Shown here one piece after another: positions 6,659-13,323 of a DNA stretch of 15,605 bases. The position numbers were made by a program, and so were the translations under genes. The notes beneath the pieces are model-generated. The model did no database searches, was not told where the DNA came from, and saw only the letters and a list, made by a program, of their open reading frames with translations. The stretch comes from Deltaproteobacteria bacterium RIFOXYA12_FULL_61_11. Its GTDB lineage: Bacteria; Bdellovibrionota_F; JAHFAK01; YA12-FULL-61-11. How positions within the stretch are numbered: position 1 is the stretch's first letter; every line of letters starts with the position of its first letter. The DNA lies in the NCBI GenBank assembly GCA_001799195.1, contig MGSU01000101.1, positions 1-15,605 on the forward strand, read 5' to 3'.

Positions 6659-7957
6659 TCAACCGCGATGCTGGTCGTCGAGGGCGATGCTCAGCAAGAG
6701 GGCAGTGAGTTCACTCGAACGAATTCCGAGACTCTCCCCGTGGATCGCGAGCACGGCCACGGCCAAGGTCTTGGCATGGTCCTCTGCCTCACTGTAAGCG
6801 ATGGTCCAGTCGATCTTGTAACGGTCCGTGAGGTCGTTGACCGTACCGGTCTTGGCCCCGAAGGTCATCCCGGCTTGCTCGAAACGGCGCAAGCGCCTCC
6901 GGAAGGTCTTGCGGCAGGTCCCGCTCCTCACCGTCTCTTCCATCAGGGCAGCCAGGGTGAGGCTGGTATCGGCATCGATGGGCATGGCGAGGACCGAGGG
7001 AGGGGTGTGCACGAGGAGCTTCTCCTCCGGATCGGAGAAACCGGTGAGCAGGCGAGGCTTCATCATCAGTCCGTGATTGACCACTGTAGCCGCGAGTAGG
7101 GCCGCGTGGAGGGGGGACAGGGTAGTACTCTTGTTGAAACCCGACGCTGCCTCGGCCAGGGCGAACTCTTCTTCGGGCATGGAGTACTGACTCACGCCGA
7201 CCGGCAACTCGAAGGGGAGGTCTCGGTTGAAGAGGAATTCGTGGGCATACCGGGTGAGTAGGTCCGGCCCGAGGAAGAAGATCCCCAGCTTGCCGAACAC
7301 CGGATTGATCGAGCGGGCGAAGGCGGTGGCCAGGTCGACCTGGTCGCCGTACCGCTCCTCGAGCTCCCGCAACTGGAACCGGTACAAGGTATGTTTCCGG
7401 CCGACGTGCTTGAGGACGGTCGTCTGGTCGAGTCCCCGACTCTCCACTGCACCTGCGGCGGTGACCAACTTGAAGAGGCTCGCGGCCGGAAAACAGGAAG
7501 CGAGAGCCAGGTGCTCGGGCATTGCGTCAATTGCTTCACCGGCAAGGGGATCGAGCTGATCGATCAGTTCAGGGTCGCCTCCCTCTGCCAGGGCTAGGAC
7601 ATCGCCGGTCGCGGGATCGAGGATCACGGCCGCCGCGGCTAGCGTTCCACTGCGTGCGAGGAGGTCGAGGGCCGCGAGCTGGAGTCGGGGTCGGAGGTTC
7701 GAGTGGAGCAGGTACTCGCGGCCGCTGGAGGTGACTCGGAGGGCCGGTAGGGCACTATCCCGAGGAGGCTCGAGCAGCGAGAGGAGCTGTTCGGGATCAA
7801 CCTCTGCGAGGATGTCCTCGGGTTCGATCGCATCGGCCGTAGGATGGACCGGCACGCTGCGCTGTTCCTTGACCGAGGAATGAGCGCGGAAGAACAGGAC
7901 GACGGACAGGAGAACGCTCAGGATGAGCACGCCTTGGAACCTGAGCCGGGTGGACAT
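6659..7957 (-). CDS. Penicillin-binding-type transpeptidase with a single membrane anchor
   Basis: A 432-residue protein with a short cytoplasmic N-terminus, one hydrophobic anchor (about 8-24), a spacer, and a transpeptidase domain carrying all three active-site motifs: S-L-F-K with the acylated Ser160, S-I-N at 216-218, and K-T-G at 369-371. PVFGKLG after the second motif and STTLSPLHAALLAATVVNHG are typical of the class B (FtsI/PBP2-like) fold, and AAVILDPATGDVLALA resembles the usual start of that domain. There is no room for the long dimerisation domain of FtsI, so this is a compact family member that would cross-link or trim peptidoglycan in the periplasm. The ATG is preferred over a GTG two codons upstream; ribosome-site support is weak for both. 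First gene of a four-gene operon. Confidence 0.85.
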   Translation of the reverse strand: MSTRLRFQGVLILSVLLSVVLFFRAHSSVKEQRSVPVHPTADAIEPEDILAEVDPEQLLSLLEPPRDSALPALRVTSSGREYLLHSNLRPRLQLAALDLLARSGTLAAAAVILDPATGDVLALAEGGDPELIDQLDPLAGEAIDAMPEHLALASCFPAASLFKLVTAAGAVESRGLDQTTVLKHVGRKHTLYRFQLRELEERYGDQVDLATAFARSINPVFGKLGIFFLGPDLLTRYAHEFLFNRDLPFELPVGVSQYSMPEEEFALAEAASGFNKSTTLSPLHAALLAATVVNHGLMMKPRLLTGFSDPEEKLLVHTPPSVLAMPIDADTSLTLAALMEETVRSGTCRKTFRRRLRRFEQAGMTFGAKTGTVNDLTDRYKIDWTIAYSEAEDHAKTLAVAVLAIHGESLGIRSSELTALLLSIALDDQHRG

Positions 7958-7997
7958 GGGCACTCTTGTTCCCGTAAAAGATCAACTTATTCAAATA

Positions 7998-8025
7998 ACA
8001 ATACTGAACTTGGGCACGAAGGCAA
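7998..8025 (-). promoter_or_regulatory. Candidate promoter of the transpeptidase operon
   Basis: On the minus strand TTGCCT (8020-8025) and TATTGT (7998-8003) are separated by 16 bases, each matching the housekeeping consensus at four of six positions. The predicted start lies about 34 bases before the ATG, in a locally AT-rich patch. No equally good promoter was found for the divergent CYTH gene: TTGACT at 8076 lacks a decent -10 box. Confidence 0.4.
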
Positions 8026-8139
8026 GAAAAACCATTGTTTGAGCCCATCCTCCACGACCAAGGGGTTTCTGTCCATTGACTTCCCCACCCTCCTCCAGTA
8101 GGCGCTTGGACTGAACAACCTGCCGGGCTGGAGGTATGT

Positions 8140-8631
8140 ATGGGCAAGGAGATCGAGCGCAAATTCCTGGTACGGCCCGGAGTAGACGTGCCCTCCCTGG
8201 GACCGACGACCCGGATAGTCCAAGGCTATCTCTCCTCGGTGAAGGAACGCACCGTCAGGGTCAGACTCGAGGGCGAGCATGCCTTCCTCACCATCAAGGG
8301 CATCGGCAATGCCTCGGGAGCCAGCCGTTTCGAGTGGGAGAGGGAATTGCCGGTCGCAGAAGCCGAGGAATTGCTGGCGATCTGCGAACCCGGAGTGATC
8401 GAGAAGACCCGGACCAGGGTCGCGGTCGGCCGTCACACCTACGAGGTCGATCGGTTCTTCGGGGCCAACGAGGGGTTGATCCTGGCCGAGCTAGAACTCC
8501 AGGACGAGGCCGAGTCCTTCGACCGGCCCGACTGGCTGGGGGAAGAGGTCACCGGCGACGTGCGCTACTACAATTCCACGCTCAGGAAACATCCCTTCCG
8601 CGCTTGGGGTCTCTCTCCCGTCGGAGTATGA
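8140..8631 (+). CDS. CYTH-domain (triphosphate tunnel metalloenzyme) protein
   Basis: A 163-residue stand-alone CYTH protein. Members of the family hydrolyse inorganic triphosphate or nucleoside triphosphates, or act as class IV adenylate cyclases, inside an eight-stranded beta tunnel. The signature ExExK is intact (Glu4, Glu6, Lys8 in EIERKFL). The alternating charged tunnel residues follow: RVR (40-42), TIK (51-53), FEWERE (64-69), KTRTRV (89-94), YEVDRF (101-106) and LAELEL (115-120). The length and lack of a CHAD domain match the short bacterial triphosphatase type, so triphosphatase activity is the likelier role. GGAGG lies five bases before the ATG. No signal peptide, hence cytosolic. 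It ends six bases from the stop of the convergent secreted protein, which appears to share the fold. Confidence 0.93.
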   Translation: MGKEIERKFLVRPGVDVPSLGPTTRIVQGYLSSVKERTVRVRLEGEHAFLTIKGIGNASGASRFEWERELPVAEAEELLAICEPGVIEKTRTRVAVGRHTYEVDRFFGANEGLILAELELQDEAESFDRPDWLGEEVTGDVRYYNSTLRKHPFRAWGLSPVGV

Positions 8632-8637
8632 GAGGGT

Positions 8638-9450
8638 TCAGGGCAGCGCCGCGGTCTTGGAACAGCCGAGAACGACGTAGTTAGCCAGCGCCGTTCCGAG
8701 ACGCTCGAGGACCCGGTCTCCGGCTTCGATGGCGCCCTCGGACCCCGAGGCCCTGAACGACAGCTCGCCGATCAGCACCGCACTGGTACCGGGTTTCCTC
8801 CACAACGCGAGAGCCGTCTGGACCTTGCTGTCGGCAGGGAGTTTGAGTTTCCCCAAGGTGACTACCTCTTCGTCGACGCTGCGGGCCGACAGCGCCGAGT
8901 CTGCGCCGCCCAGCGTTGCCAGCGAGGGGAACACCGCGACCGCAGCCGAGAAGAGCGGTGGCGGGGGGAGCGGCTCGGCCTCGCCGCTGCGGGCATACTT
9001 GCCCCCGAAGGTCGGCGGGGTGAGCGTGGTCAAGCAACGATCGAGTTCCAGTTTGACCGAACCGCCGAGGCCTGGGATCGGTTCGACCGGTGCGGCTGCA
9101 ACCTGGGCAAGGTCGGCATGACTAAACTTCAGGGTCAGTTCGCCGTGTTGTGCCCCCTGCTCGGCTCGATGCCGCAACACGAAACCGCGGCCGGTCAAGA
9201 GCGCGGTCGCGGTATCGAGGTACCGCAGCGTGCGATATTTCGAGGCCTTCCCTTGCGAGGTCGGTTTGAAGTCCAGCCCCTCGAGCTTCGCCGTCGATAC
9301 CATCGCGGCCAGGACCGTGGCAATGCCGGATCCCGGCTCGGCGAAGAGGGATGCTCGCAGTAACAGCTTGTACTCGCACGCCGGTTGTTCCTCGGCGGCG
9401 AGGAGCGCGAGAGGAACGAGTACGACGGTGAGGAGGCTCAGGTTGCGCAT
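8638..9450 (-). CDS. Secreted protein with a divergent CYTH-like domain
   Basis: A 270-residue protein with a clear signal peptide (about 1-19, MRNLSLLTVVLVPLALLAA). The mature part has a CYTH-like order of motifs: CEYKLLLRA (25-33) where ExExK would be, keeping one Glu and the Lys; YRTLRYLDTA (72-81) matching the usual Y-x-D-T strand; LRHR (92-95); ELTLKF (104-109); KLELD (133-137); and GELSFR (228-233) where the late E-x-E strand would be. A Pro-rich linker sits at 160-166. The first tunnel Glu is missing, so catalysis may be lost or altered and the domain may only bind polyphosphate or nucleotides. The start is set by GGGAG seven bases before an ATG at the signal peptide; upstream in-frame codons look non-coding. 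No family name is known to me. Transcribed towards the cytosolic CYTH gene. Confidence 0.72.
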   Translation of the reverse strand: MRNLSLLTVVLVPLALLAAEEQPACEYKLLLRASLFAEPGSGIATVLAAMVSTAKLEGLDFKPTSQGKASKYRTLRYLDTATALLTGRGFVLRHRAEQGAQHGELTLKFSHADLAQVAAAPVEPIPGLGGSVKLELDRCLTTLTPPTFGGKYARSGEAEPLPPPPLFSAAVAVFPSLATLGGADSALSARSVDEEVVTLGKLKLPADSKVQTALALWRKPGTSAVLIGELSFRASGSEGAIEAGDRVLERLGTALANYVVLGCSKTAALP

Positions 9451-9690
9451 CGAGAAGCTCCCACGGTGGTGCCGGGAATCGCACTCTATGCCGGACAGAC
9501 GAGTGGTGCAAGTTCGGTCTCGGGAAGATAATACAGGACCTCGACGCATTCGCCATGGTCATTCAAACAATGACCGATAGTGCCGGTGATGCCCGTGGTG
9601 GGCGCGTGGGTCGTGGTTGGCGTGTCAGATATTTTTCCGAGTTCAGCAACGGCGCTGGGTTATTCCGCGAGGTACAACCCAGGTGTACCC
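9451..9690. other. Intergenic spacer with inverted repeats
   Basis: No gene is supported here. GGTCATT-CAAAC-AATGACC (9557-9575) is a perfect 7-base-arm inverted repeat, about 107 bases upstream of the secreted CYTH-like start. Nearer the other end, GGTACA/TGTACC (9671-9689) and CTGGGTT/AACCCAG (9655-9682) are mutually exclusive hairpins just after the stop of the next gene. They lack a T-run, so I do not call a terminator. A TATTAT box at 9530-9535 (minus strand) could be a -10 element, but no good -35 partner is seen. Confidence 0.35.
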
Positions 9691-10938
9691 TCAGTCCTCC
9701 TCTGGGCTAGAGGGGAAGGGGAGACGTGGATGGTTGGTATCATCGAACAGCTTGGGGAGATTACCCTTGAGAAGTTTTTTCATTGGGATAGCTACCATAC
9801 GAGCCGGCAGGGCGAAGAGCATGGTTTGCGAGGGTTCATGATAAGCGAATGATCCCATTGGAAGTCTTGTCATCAGGGTGCTATCCCTATCATTCGCCAC
9901 CATGGTTCGTGAAATCATTCTGCCTTGATCGAGGTCATACAGATCTACAAAATGGGAATAACCCTCACGTTTTCCTGCCCCGTTGTAAGCATATGGTTTT
10001 GAACCGATATACCCGTACCAAAGGACTGAATAGGCCAGCGCGAAGAGGCGGCGCTGCCCGAGACGGATTATCTTGTAATATTGTGTCGACAAGGAGGCTA
10101 TCTTTGCCAGATGGGGATGGTCATCATGCTCGAAAGAAGCGACTATTTCGCTTGTCCCGTTGCTTTCGAAAGCTACGAGCCGTTGCTCGCTCTGGCAAGA
10201 TACCCAGGCCAGGGCTCGGTCGCCGTCTCCTGATAGGTTTTTTTGGAAAATGCAATCTTCGTCGTTCAGGTCCACAACAGGTGTACGCTTAAGTGGCGAT
10301 GCCTGGGAAGTACCAGTCCAGAGTCCGTGGTCGAGCGGTGTAACGTAAAGCTGTGTTCCATCGTGGGTGAAAAGCACCTCTTCAGAAGCAGGGATGAATG
10401 CGCCCAGGGTACGTCCAGCAAACCATGCTTCACGCCAGGCATCATTATTATAGGGAGTATAGCGATAGGAGGGATCGTCGGCAGCGGGATCCTTTGGTTC
10501 ACGCCACCGAGGGTTGTACGGTACAAAGAGCAATCGCGTGTCTTTTCTTGGTCCTCCCAGGTCGGTATAGCTCCTCCCGGTGTAGGTTTTTCGTCTGACT
10601 AGTTCTCTGTCACCTTCGATGAAATACAAATGAGCATTGAGCAATATACCGACGCTGCTACGGAAATCGCATTCCCTCCCCCAGACAGGATCCACGTCCT
10701 CACCATTGAGCTGGCGTGTACCCAGAATGCACGCCGCGACATTACCCTGGGAATCGACGTCGAACATGCTAAGGCCGGCAACGTGCTCATTGTCGGCGAC
10801 GGCACCAGCGAGATGCTCGAACTTCTCAAGTCCTTTTCCTTTCCAGGAGAGGAGGTTGAGGGCCGACGCTTCGGGGCAAGTCAAAGCCCCAAATGCGAGT
10901 GAAAGTATGCATAGCGATAGTACTTGCCGTGTATTCAT
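9691..10938 (-). CDS. Secreted protein of unknown function, possibly propeller-like
   Basis: A 415-residue protein not assignable to a family. The signal peptide covers about residues 1-27 (MNTRQVLSLCILSLAFGALT, then an Ala-Ser-Ala type cleavage site); the Cys at 21 does not sit in a proper lipobox. The mature part is rich in Tyr, Trp, Asp and Gly, with repeated short hydrophobic strands ending in polar turns (AGLSMFDVDSQGNVAACI, EEVLFTHDGTQLYVTP, FVDLYDLDQGRMISRTMV, SQTMLFALPARMVAIPM). That spacing suggests a beta-propeller or similar all-beta fold, but the repeats are irregular. GGAGG lies seven bases before the chosen ATG; codons further upstream in frame are not protein-like. It sits 29 bases after another secreted orphan and shares its lower GC, so the two are probably co-transcribed and act together outside the inner membrane. 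Confidence 0.75.
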   Translation of the reverse strand: MNTRQVLSLCILSLAFGALTCPEASALNLLSWKGKGLEKFEHLAGAVADNEHVAGLSMFDVDSQGNVAACILGTRQLNGEDVDPVWGRECDFRSSVGILLNAHLYFIEGDRELVRRKTYTGRSYTDLGGPRKDTRLLFVPYNPRWREPKDPAADDPSYRYTPYNNDAWREAWFAGRTLGAFIPASEEVLFTHDGTQLYVTPLDHGLWTGTSQASPLKRTPVVDLNDEDCIFQKNLSGDGDRALAWVSCQSEQRLVAFESNGTSEIVASFEHDDHPHLAKIASLSTQYYKIIRLGQRRLFALAYSVLWYGYIGSKPYAYNGAGKREGYSHFVDLYDLDQGRMISRTMVANDRDSTLMTRLPMGSFAYHEPSQTMLFALPARMVAIPMKKLLKGNLPKLFDDTNHPRLPFPSSPEED

Positions 10939-10967
10939 ACCCTTACCTCCGGATTCGAGTGATCGGT

Positions 10968-11894
10968 TCAATCCTTCCAACAGGGTTTTATCATGTGCAA
11001 CCTCATCCAACCGACATACTCGTACAGTACACGGCCGAACTCGCGACCTTCCCCGCAGTAGTCGTAATAATAGACATTGCGTTCTCCCTCCCACACGAAG
11101 GAAGGATACTCGCTCCAGGTCTTTTTATTTTTCTTGCTCAGGGAGGGTTTTAGCAGGGTATAGATGTTCTTGTCGCGTTGGGTGCAAGCGCTCGATGCTG
11201 CCTTGAGGTCTACGCAACCACGCTGGAAGATCGGATTGACGGTATTCCACATGATCGCTCGCAGCGACCGCCAGGTGGCGTGCGGTTCGTCGAGCGCCAG
11301 GGTCAACTCGACGATCGTTGCGAGTAGCACTTCCGAGCCGGTCTGGTCTACTTCGACTAGGCGGGCCAGAGTGGGAAGGAAAGCGAATCGAGTCCGCTTG
11401 CTCGACAATTCGCGAGTGTGGGCAACGATAGTGGTGACCATCCAGTCCATCCGTTCATCGCTCCTGCCGATGGTGGCGAGCATGAGGAACTCCCGGATCA
11501 TGGTGTCGAGTTCTTCAGAGGAATATCTCTGCGGATCGCTCCTTCGGGCAGCTAGGATGTAGACATCGGCGAGGAGATCACCAACTCGACGAAGATCCTC
11601 ATCTTCGCTCAGGGCTAAATCCTCTCCACCGAAGCCGCTACTGTCGCGCCAAGCGAGAACTTCGGAGGGAGTCATAATAGTCTTGGGCAGGGTACTCGCA
11701 ATTTTTTTACCTGAGATTTCCTGGTACTCCTCGTAGAACATGACGTTGAAGTTTCTGCCACGGACGAAGCGATGCAGCTCTGCGGTTTTCGCAAGGACCA
11801 TGGTGTCTATGCCCTCGGCCGAGTTGGCGCTGAAACCAAGGAAGGCGCCGAAGATCGTGCTCAAAATGACGGCACGGGCGGAAGCAATGGACAT
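10968..11894 (-). CDS. Secreted, mainly helical protein of unknown function
   Basis: A 308-residue protein that I do not recognise. A signal peptide (about 1-26) ends in ANSA, with cleavage expected before EG. The middle is predicted helical, with long amphipathic stretches (DLRRVGDLLADVYILAARR, ELDTMIREFLMLATIG, TFARLVEV-like segments, LLATIVELTLALDE). The end is aromatic and charged (YYYDYCGEGREFGRVLYEYVGWM) with four Cys after residue 220. A perfect AGGAGG lies five bases before the ATG, one of the best ribosome sites in the window. First gene of a two-gene unit with the downstream secreted orphan and directly downstream of the AT-rich control region. Its GC is visibly lower than that of the operons on either side, compatible with horizontal acquisition. 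Confidence 0.78.
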   Translation of the reverse strand: MSIASARAVILSTIFGAFLGFSANSAEGIDTMVLAKTAELHRFVRGRNFNVMFYEEYQEISGKKIASTLPKTIMTPSEVLAWRDSSGFGGEDLALSEDEDLRRVGDLLADVYILAARRSDPQRYSSEELDTMIREFLMLATIGRSDERMDWMVTTIVAHTRELSSKRTRFAFLPTLARLVEVDQTGSEVLLATIVELTLALDEPHATWRSLRAIMWNTVNPIFQRGCVDLKAASSACTQRDKNIYTLLKPSLSKKNKKTWSEYPSFVWEGERNVYYYDYCGEGREFGRVLYEYVGWMRLHMIKPCWKD

Positions 11895-11936
11895 GAGAAC
11901 CTCCTGGGTCAGTCAGCATGCAATGAACATTATGAA

Positions 11937-12090
11937 AGCAAAAAATTTACCATAATTTTACCTCTTCACTTAATTTAACAATTATTATCGATCTAAATAC
12001 TAATTTAAATAATCATTATCAAAATTTTAAATATGATTTCTACAATCTGCTTGATTGCAAATTGTAAACAACATTTATGTTCTATTTACT
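11937..12090. promoter_or_regulatory. AT-rich control region between divergent transcription units
   Basis: Positions 11941-12060 contain 23 G or C in 120 bases (19%), against roughly 65% in the flanking operons. Minus-strand candidates include TTGATA-N17-TATTTA as a weak promoter, tandem GGTAAA boxes 11 bases apart (11946-11962), and a stretch resembling a Fur box (12002-12020). A perfect inverted repeat TACAAT-N14-ATTGTA lies at 12041-12066. For the plus strand, TTGTAA-N17-TTTACT (about 12063-12091) could serve the lipoprotein gene. In such AT-rich DNA single motif matches are weak evidence. The composition itself suggests a silenced or foreign control region. Confidence 0.5.
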
Positions 12091-12140
12091 AATTCCTGCT
12101 CCGTCACCTAGTCGTTGCGGCAACAAAGTCGCACGACGCG

Positions 12141-12172
12141 GGTTTGGTCCACGGTACTCCGTGGGAGGAACC
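12141..12172 (+). other. Hairpin in the lipoprotein 5' leader region
   Basis: GGTT...TCCACGG-TACT-CCGTGG...AACC forms a six-base-pair stem with a four-base loop and an outer four-base-pair arm across a small internal loop. It lies about 110 bases before the lipoprotein ATG. No T-run follows, and it matches no riboswitch I can recognise. Confidence 0.3.
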
Positions 12173-12282
12173 ATTGAAGGAGCCCCTCGGCGAAAGAGAC
12201 TACAAGGAAGTCGCCAGACCCAGTGACAGCGCCCGTCTCGCACGGTAGTATTCGGGAAAGGAAGCGCGAACAAGGTCAGGGC

Positions 12283-13287
12283 ATGGACACGGCAATCCGA
12301 CGGACCGGGTGGCAACTCGCCGTTCTGGCGCTCTTCTTCCATGGTTGTGCCGCTCCGGGACAGAACGAGCGAGTTCGAACACCCCTCCCCGGTCCCGCGT
12401 CGCAACCCGGTCTGCACCTCCCCCCTACCGATCCGCTTACCACGGATCCCACGACCGAACCCCAGGATCCTTCCGGCGCTGGGGTAACCGCGGTTCAGGA
12501 CGAACCACCACCGCTCACGGTCCTAGCAGCCCCCGAGGAGCCGGCTCAACCCCAGGCGACCCCGGCCGTGGTCCAGCCCGAGGACGACGGACGACTCAAT
12601 CCCGGTTGGATCGGCGGATCTTGCGCCGGGCACGGCGAGTGCCTCTACGACAAGAAGCACTGCTACACCGCGGCCGAGGGTTTTCCCAACGGCATGTGTT
12701 CCAAGTCCTGTAAAGATGCCTGTCCCCAGGGCGAAGGCGCGGACCTCGTCCCCGTGAAGTGCATCCTGCCTTCGGCCTTCATGGCCTTCGACCAGGGGCT
12801 CTGTTTCGCCGAGTGTGCCCGAAATCTCTACCCGGACAACGACGGTTGCCGACCCGGGTATTTTTGCAGTCCCCAACCCAAGGCCTCGTCGAAGGCGACG
12901 ACCCTCGAGGTCTGCATCCCCCGCGGCTTGACCGAGGCTGGCCAGCAGGGAGGAGCCGACCCGATCGATCCTCCGGCACCGATCGCCGCAGAGCCTGATT
13001 GGCAAACCCTTGGTGCCGAGGCCTGGCGACCCCTCTGCGTGAAATATTTCAGCGAACGGCCTGGTCGGCCCGATGATATCGAGTATTGCGTCGACAAGAT
13101 CAATGCCGAGAGCCGGGGCAATCCGCGCGCGGTCAGCCCCGAGGGTTGTTGTTGCGGGCTCTTCCAGCACCATCGCCTCTACTGGGCCGATCGCGCGACC
13201 AAGGCCGGGTTCCCCGGCGCCGATTGTTTCGACGGCGAGGCCAACATCGCGGCGGCCGCGGTCGGGTATTTCGAGGAAGCGCGCTGA
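12283..13287 (+). CDS. Lipoprotein with a Cys-rich module and a lysozyme/transglycosylase-like C-terminal domain
   Basis: A 334-residue protein. The N-terminus has two Arg, a hydrophobic core (WQLAVLALFF) and a lipobox-like FHGC with the lipidated Cys22. A long Pro/Thr/Gln-rich linker (about 23-108) would span from the membrane. Residues 114-211 hold twelve Cys (GSCAGHGEC, CSKSCKDAC, CFAEC, CRPGYFC and others), a disulfide-rich module. The last 85 residues resemble a lytic transglycosylase or lysozyme fold: NAESRGNP with the putative catalytic Glu276, GLFQ (292-295) and the late ANIAAAAVGYF helix. A run of three Cys (289-291) sits beside the GLFQ segment. Expected to cleave or bind peptidoglycan. 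The ATG, with AAGG seven bases upstream, is preferred over a GTG 20 codons earlier whose extension is very polar. The domain ends soon after the last helix, so it is short for the fold. Confidence 0.75.
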   Translation: MDTAIRRTGWQLAVLALFFHGCAAPGQNERVRTPLPGPASQPGLHLPPTDPLTTDPTTEPQDPSGAGVTAVQDEPPPLTVLAAPEEPAQPQATPAVVQPEDDGRLNPGWIGGSCAGHGECLYDKKHCYTAAEGFPNGMCSKSCKDACPQGEGADLVPVKCILPSAFMAFDQGLCFAECARNLYPDNDGCRPGYFCSPQPKASSKATTLEVCIPRGLTEAGQQGGADPIDPPAPIAAEPDWQTLGAEAWRPLCVKYFSERPGRPDDIEYCVDKINAESRGNPRAVSPEGCCCGLFQHHRLYWADRATKAGFPGADCFDGEANIAAAAVGYFEEAR

Positions 13288-13323
13288 GCAAGACCCTCCC
13301 GTTTCCACAGCATGCTGCTGAGG

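Noticed and set aside
9655-9689. Hairpins after the stop of the secreted orphan as a terminator
   Set aside because: The arms are only six or seven bases, the two hairpins exclude each other, and no T-run follows on the minus strand.
9580-9852. A 90-codon plus-strand frame
   Set aside because: Half of it is antisense to the secreted orphan gene, the rest is intergenic, and it lacks a ribosome site.
10939-11094. A 52-codon N-terminal extension of the secreted orphan
   Set aside because: It would overlap the upstream gene. The signal peptide and GGAGG support the internal ATG.
12077-12226. A 49-codon plus-strand frame in the lipoprotein leader
   Set aside because: No Shine-Dalgarno sequence before the ATG and an Arg/Gly/Pro-rich, non-protein-like translation. 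A regulatory upstream peptide is possible but not supported.
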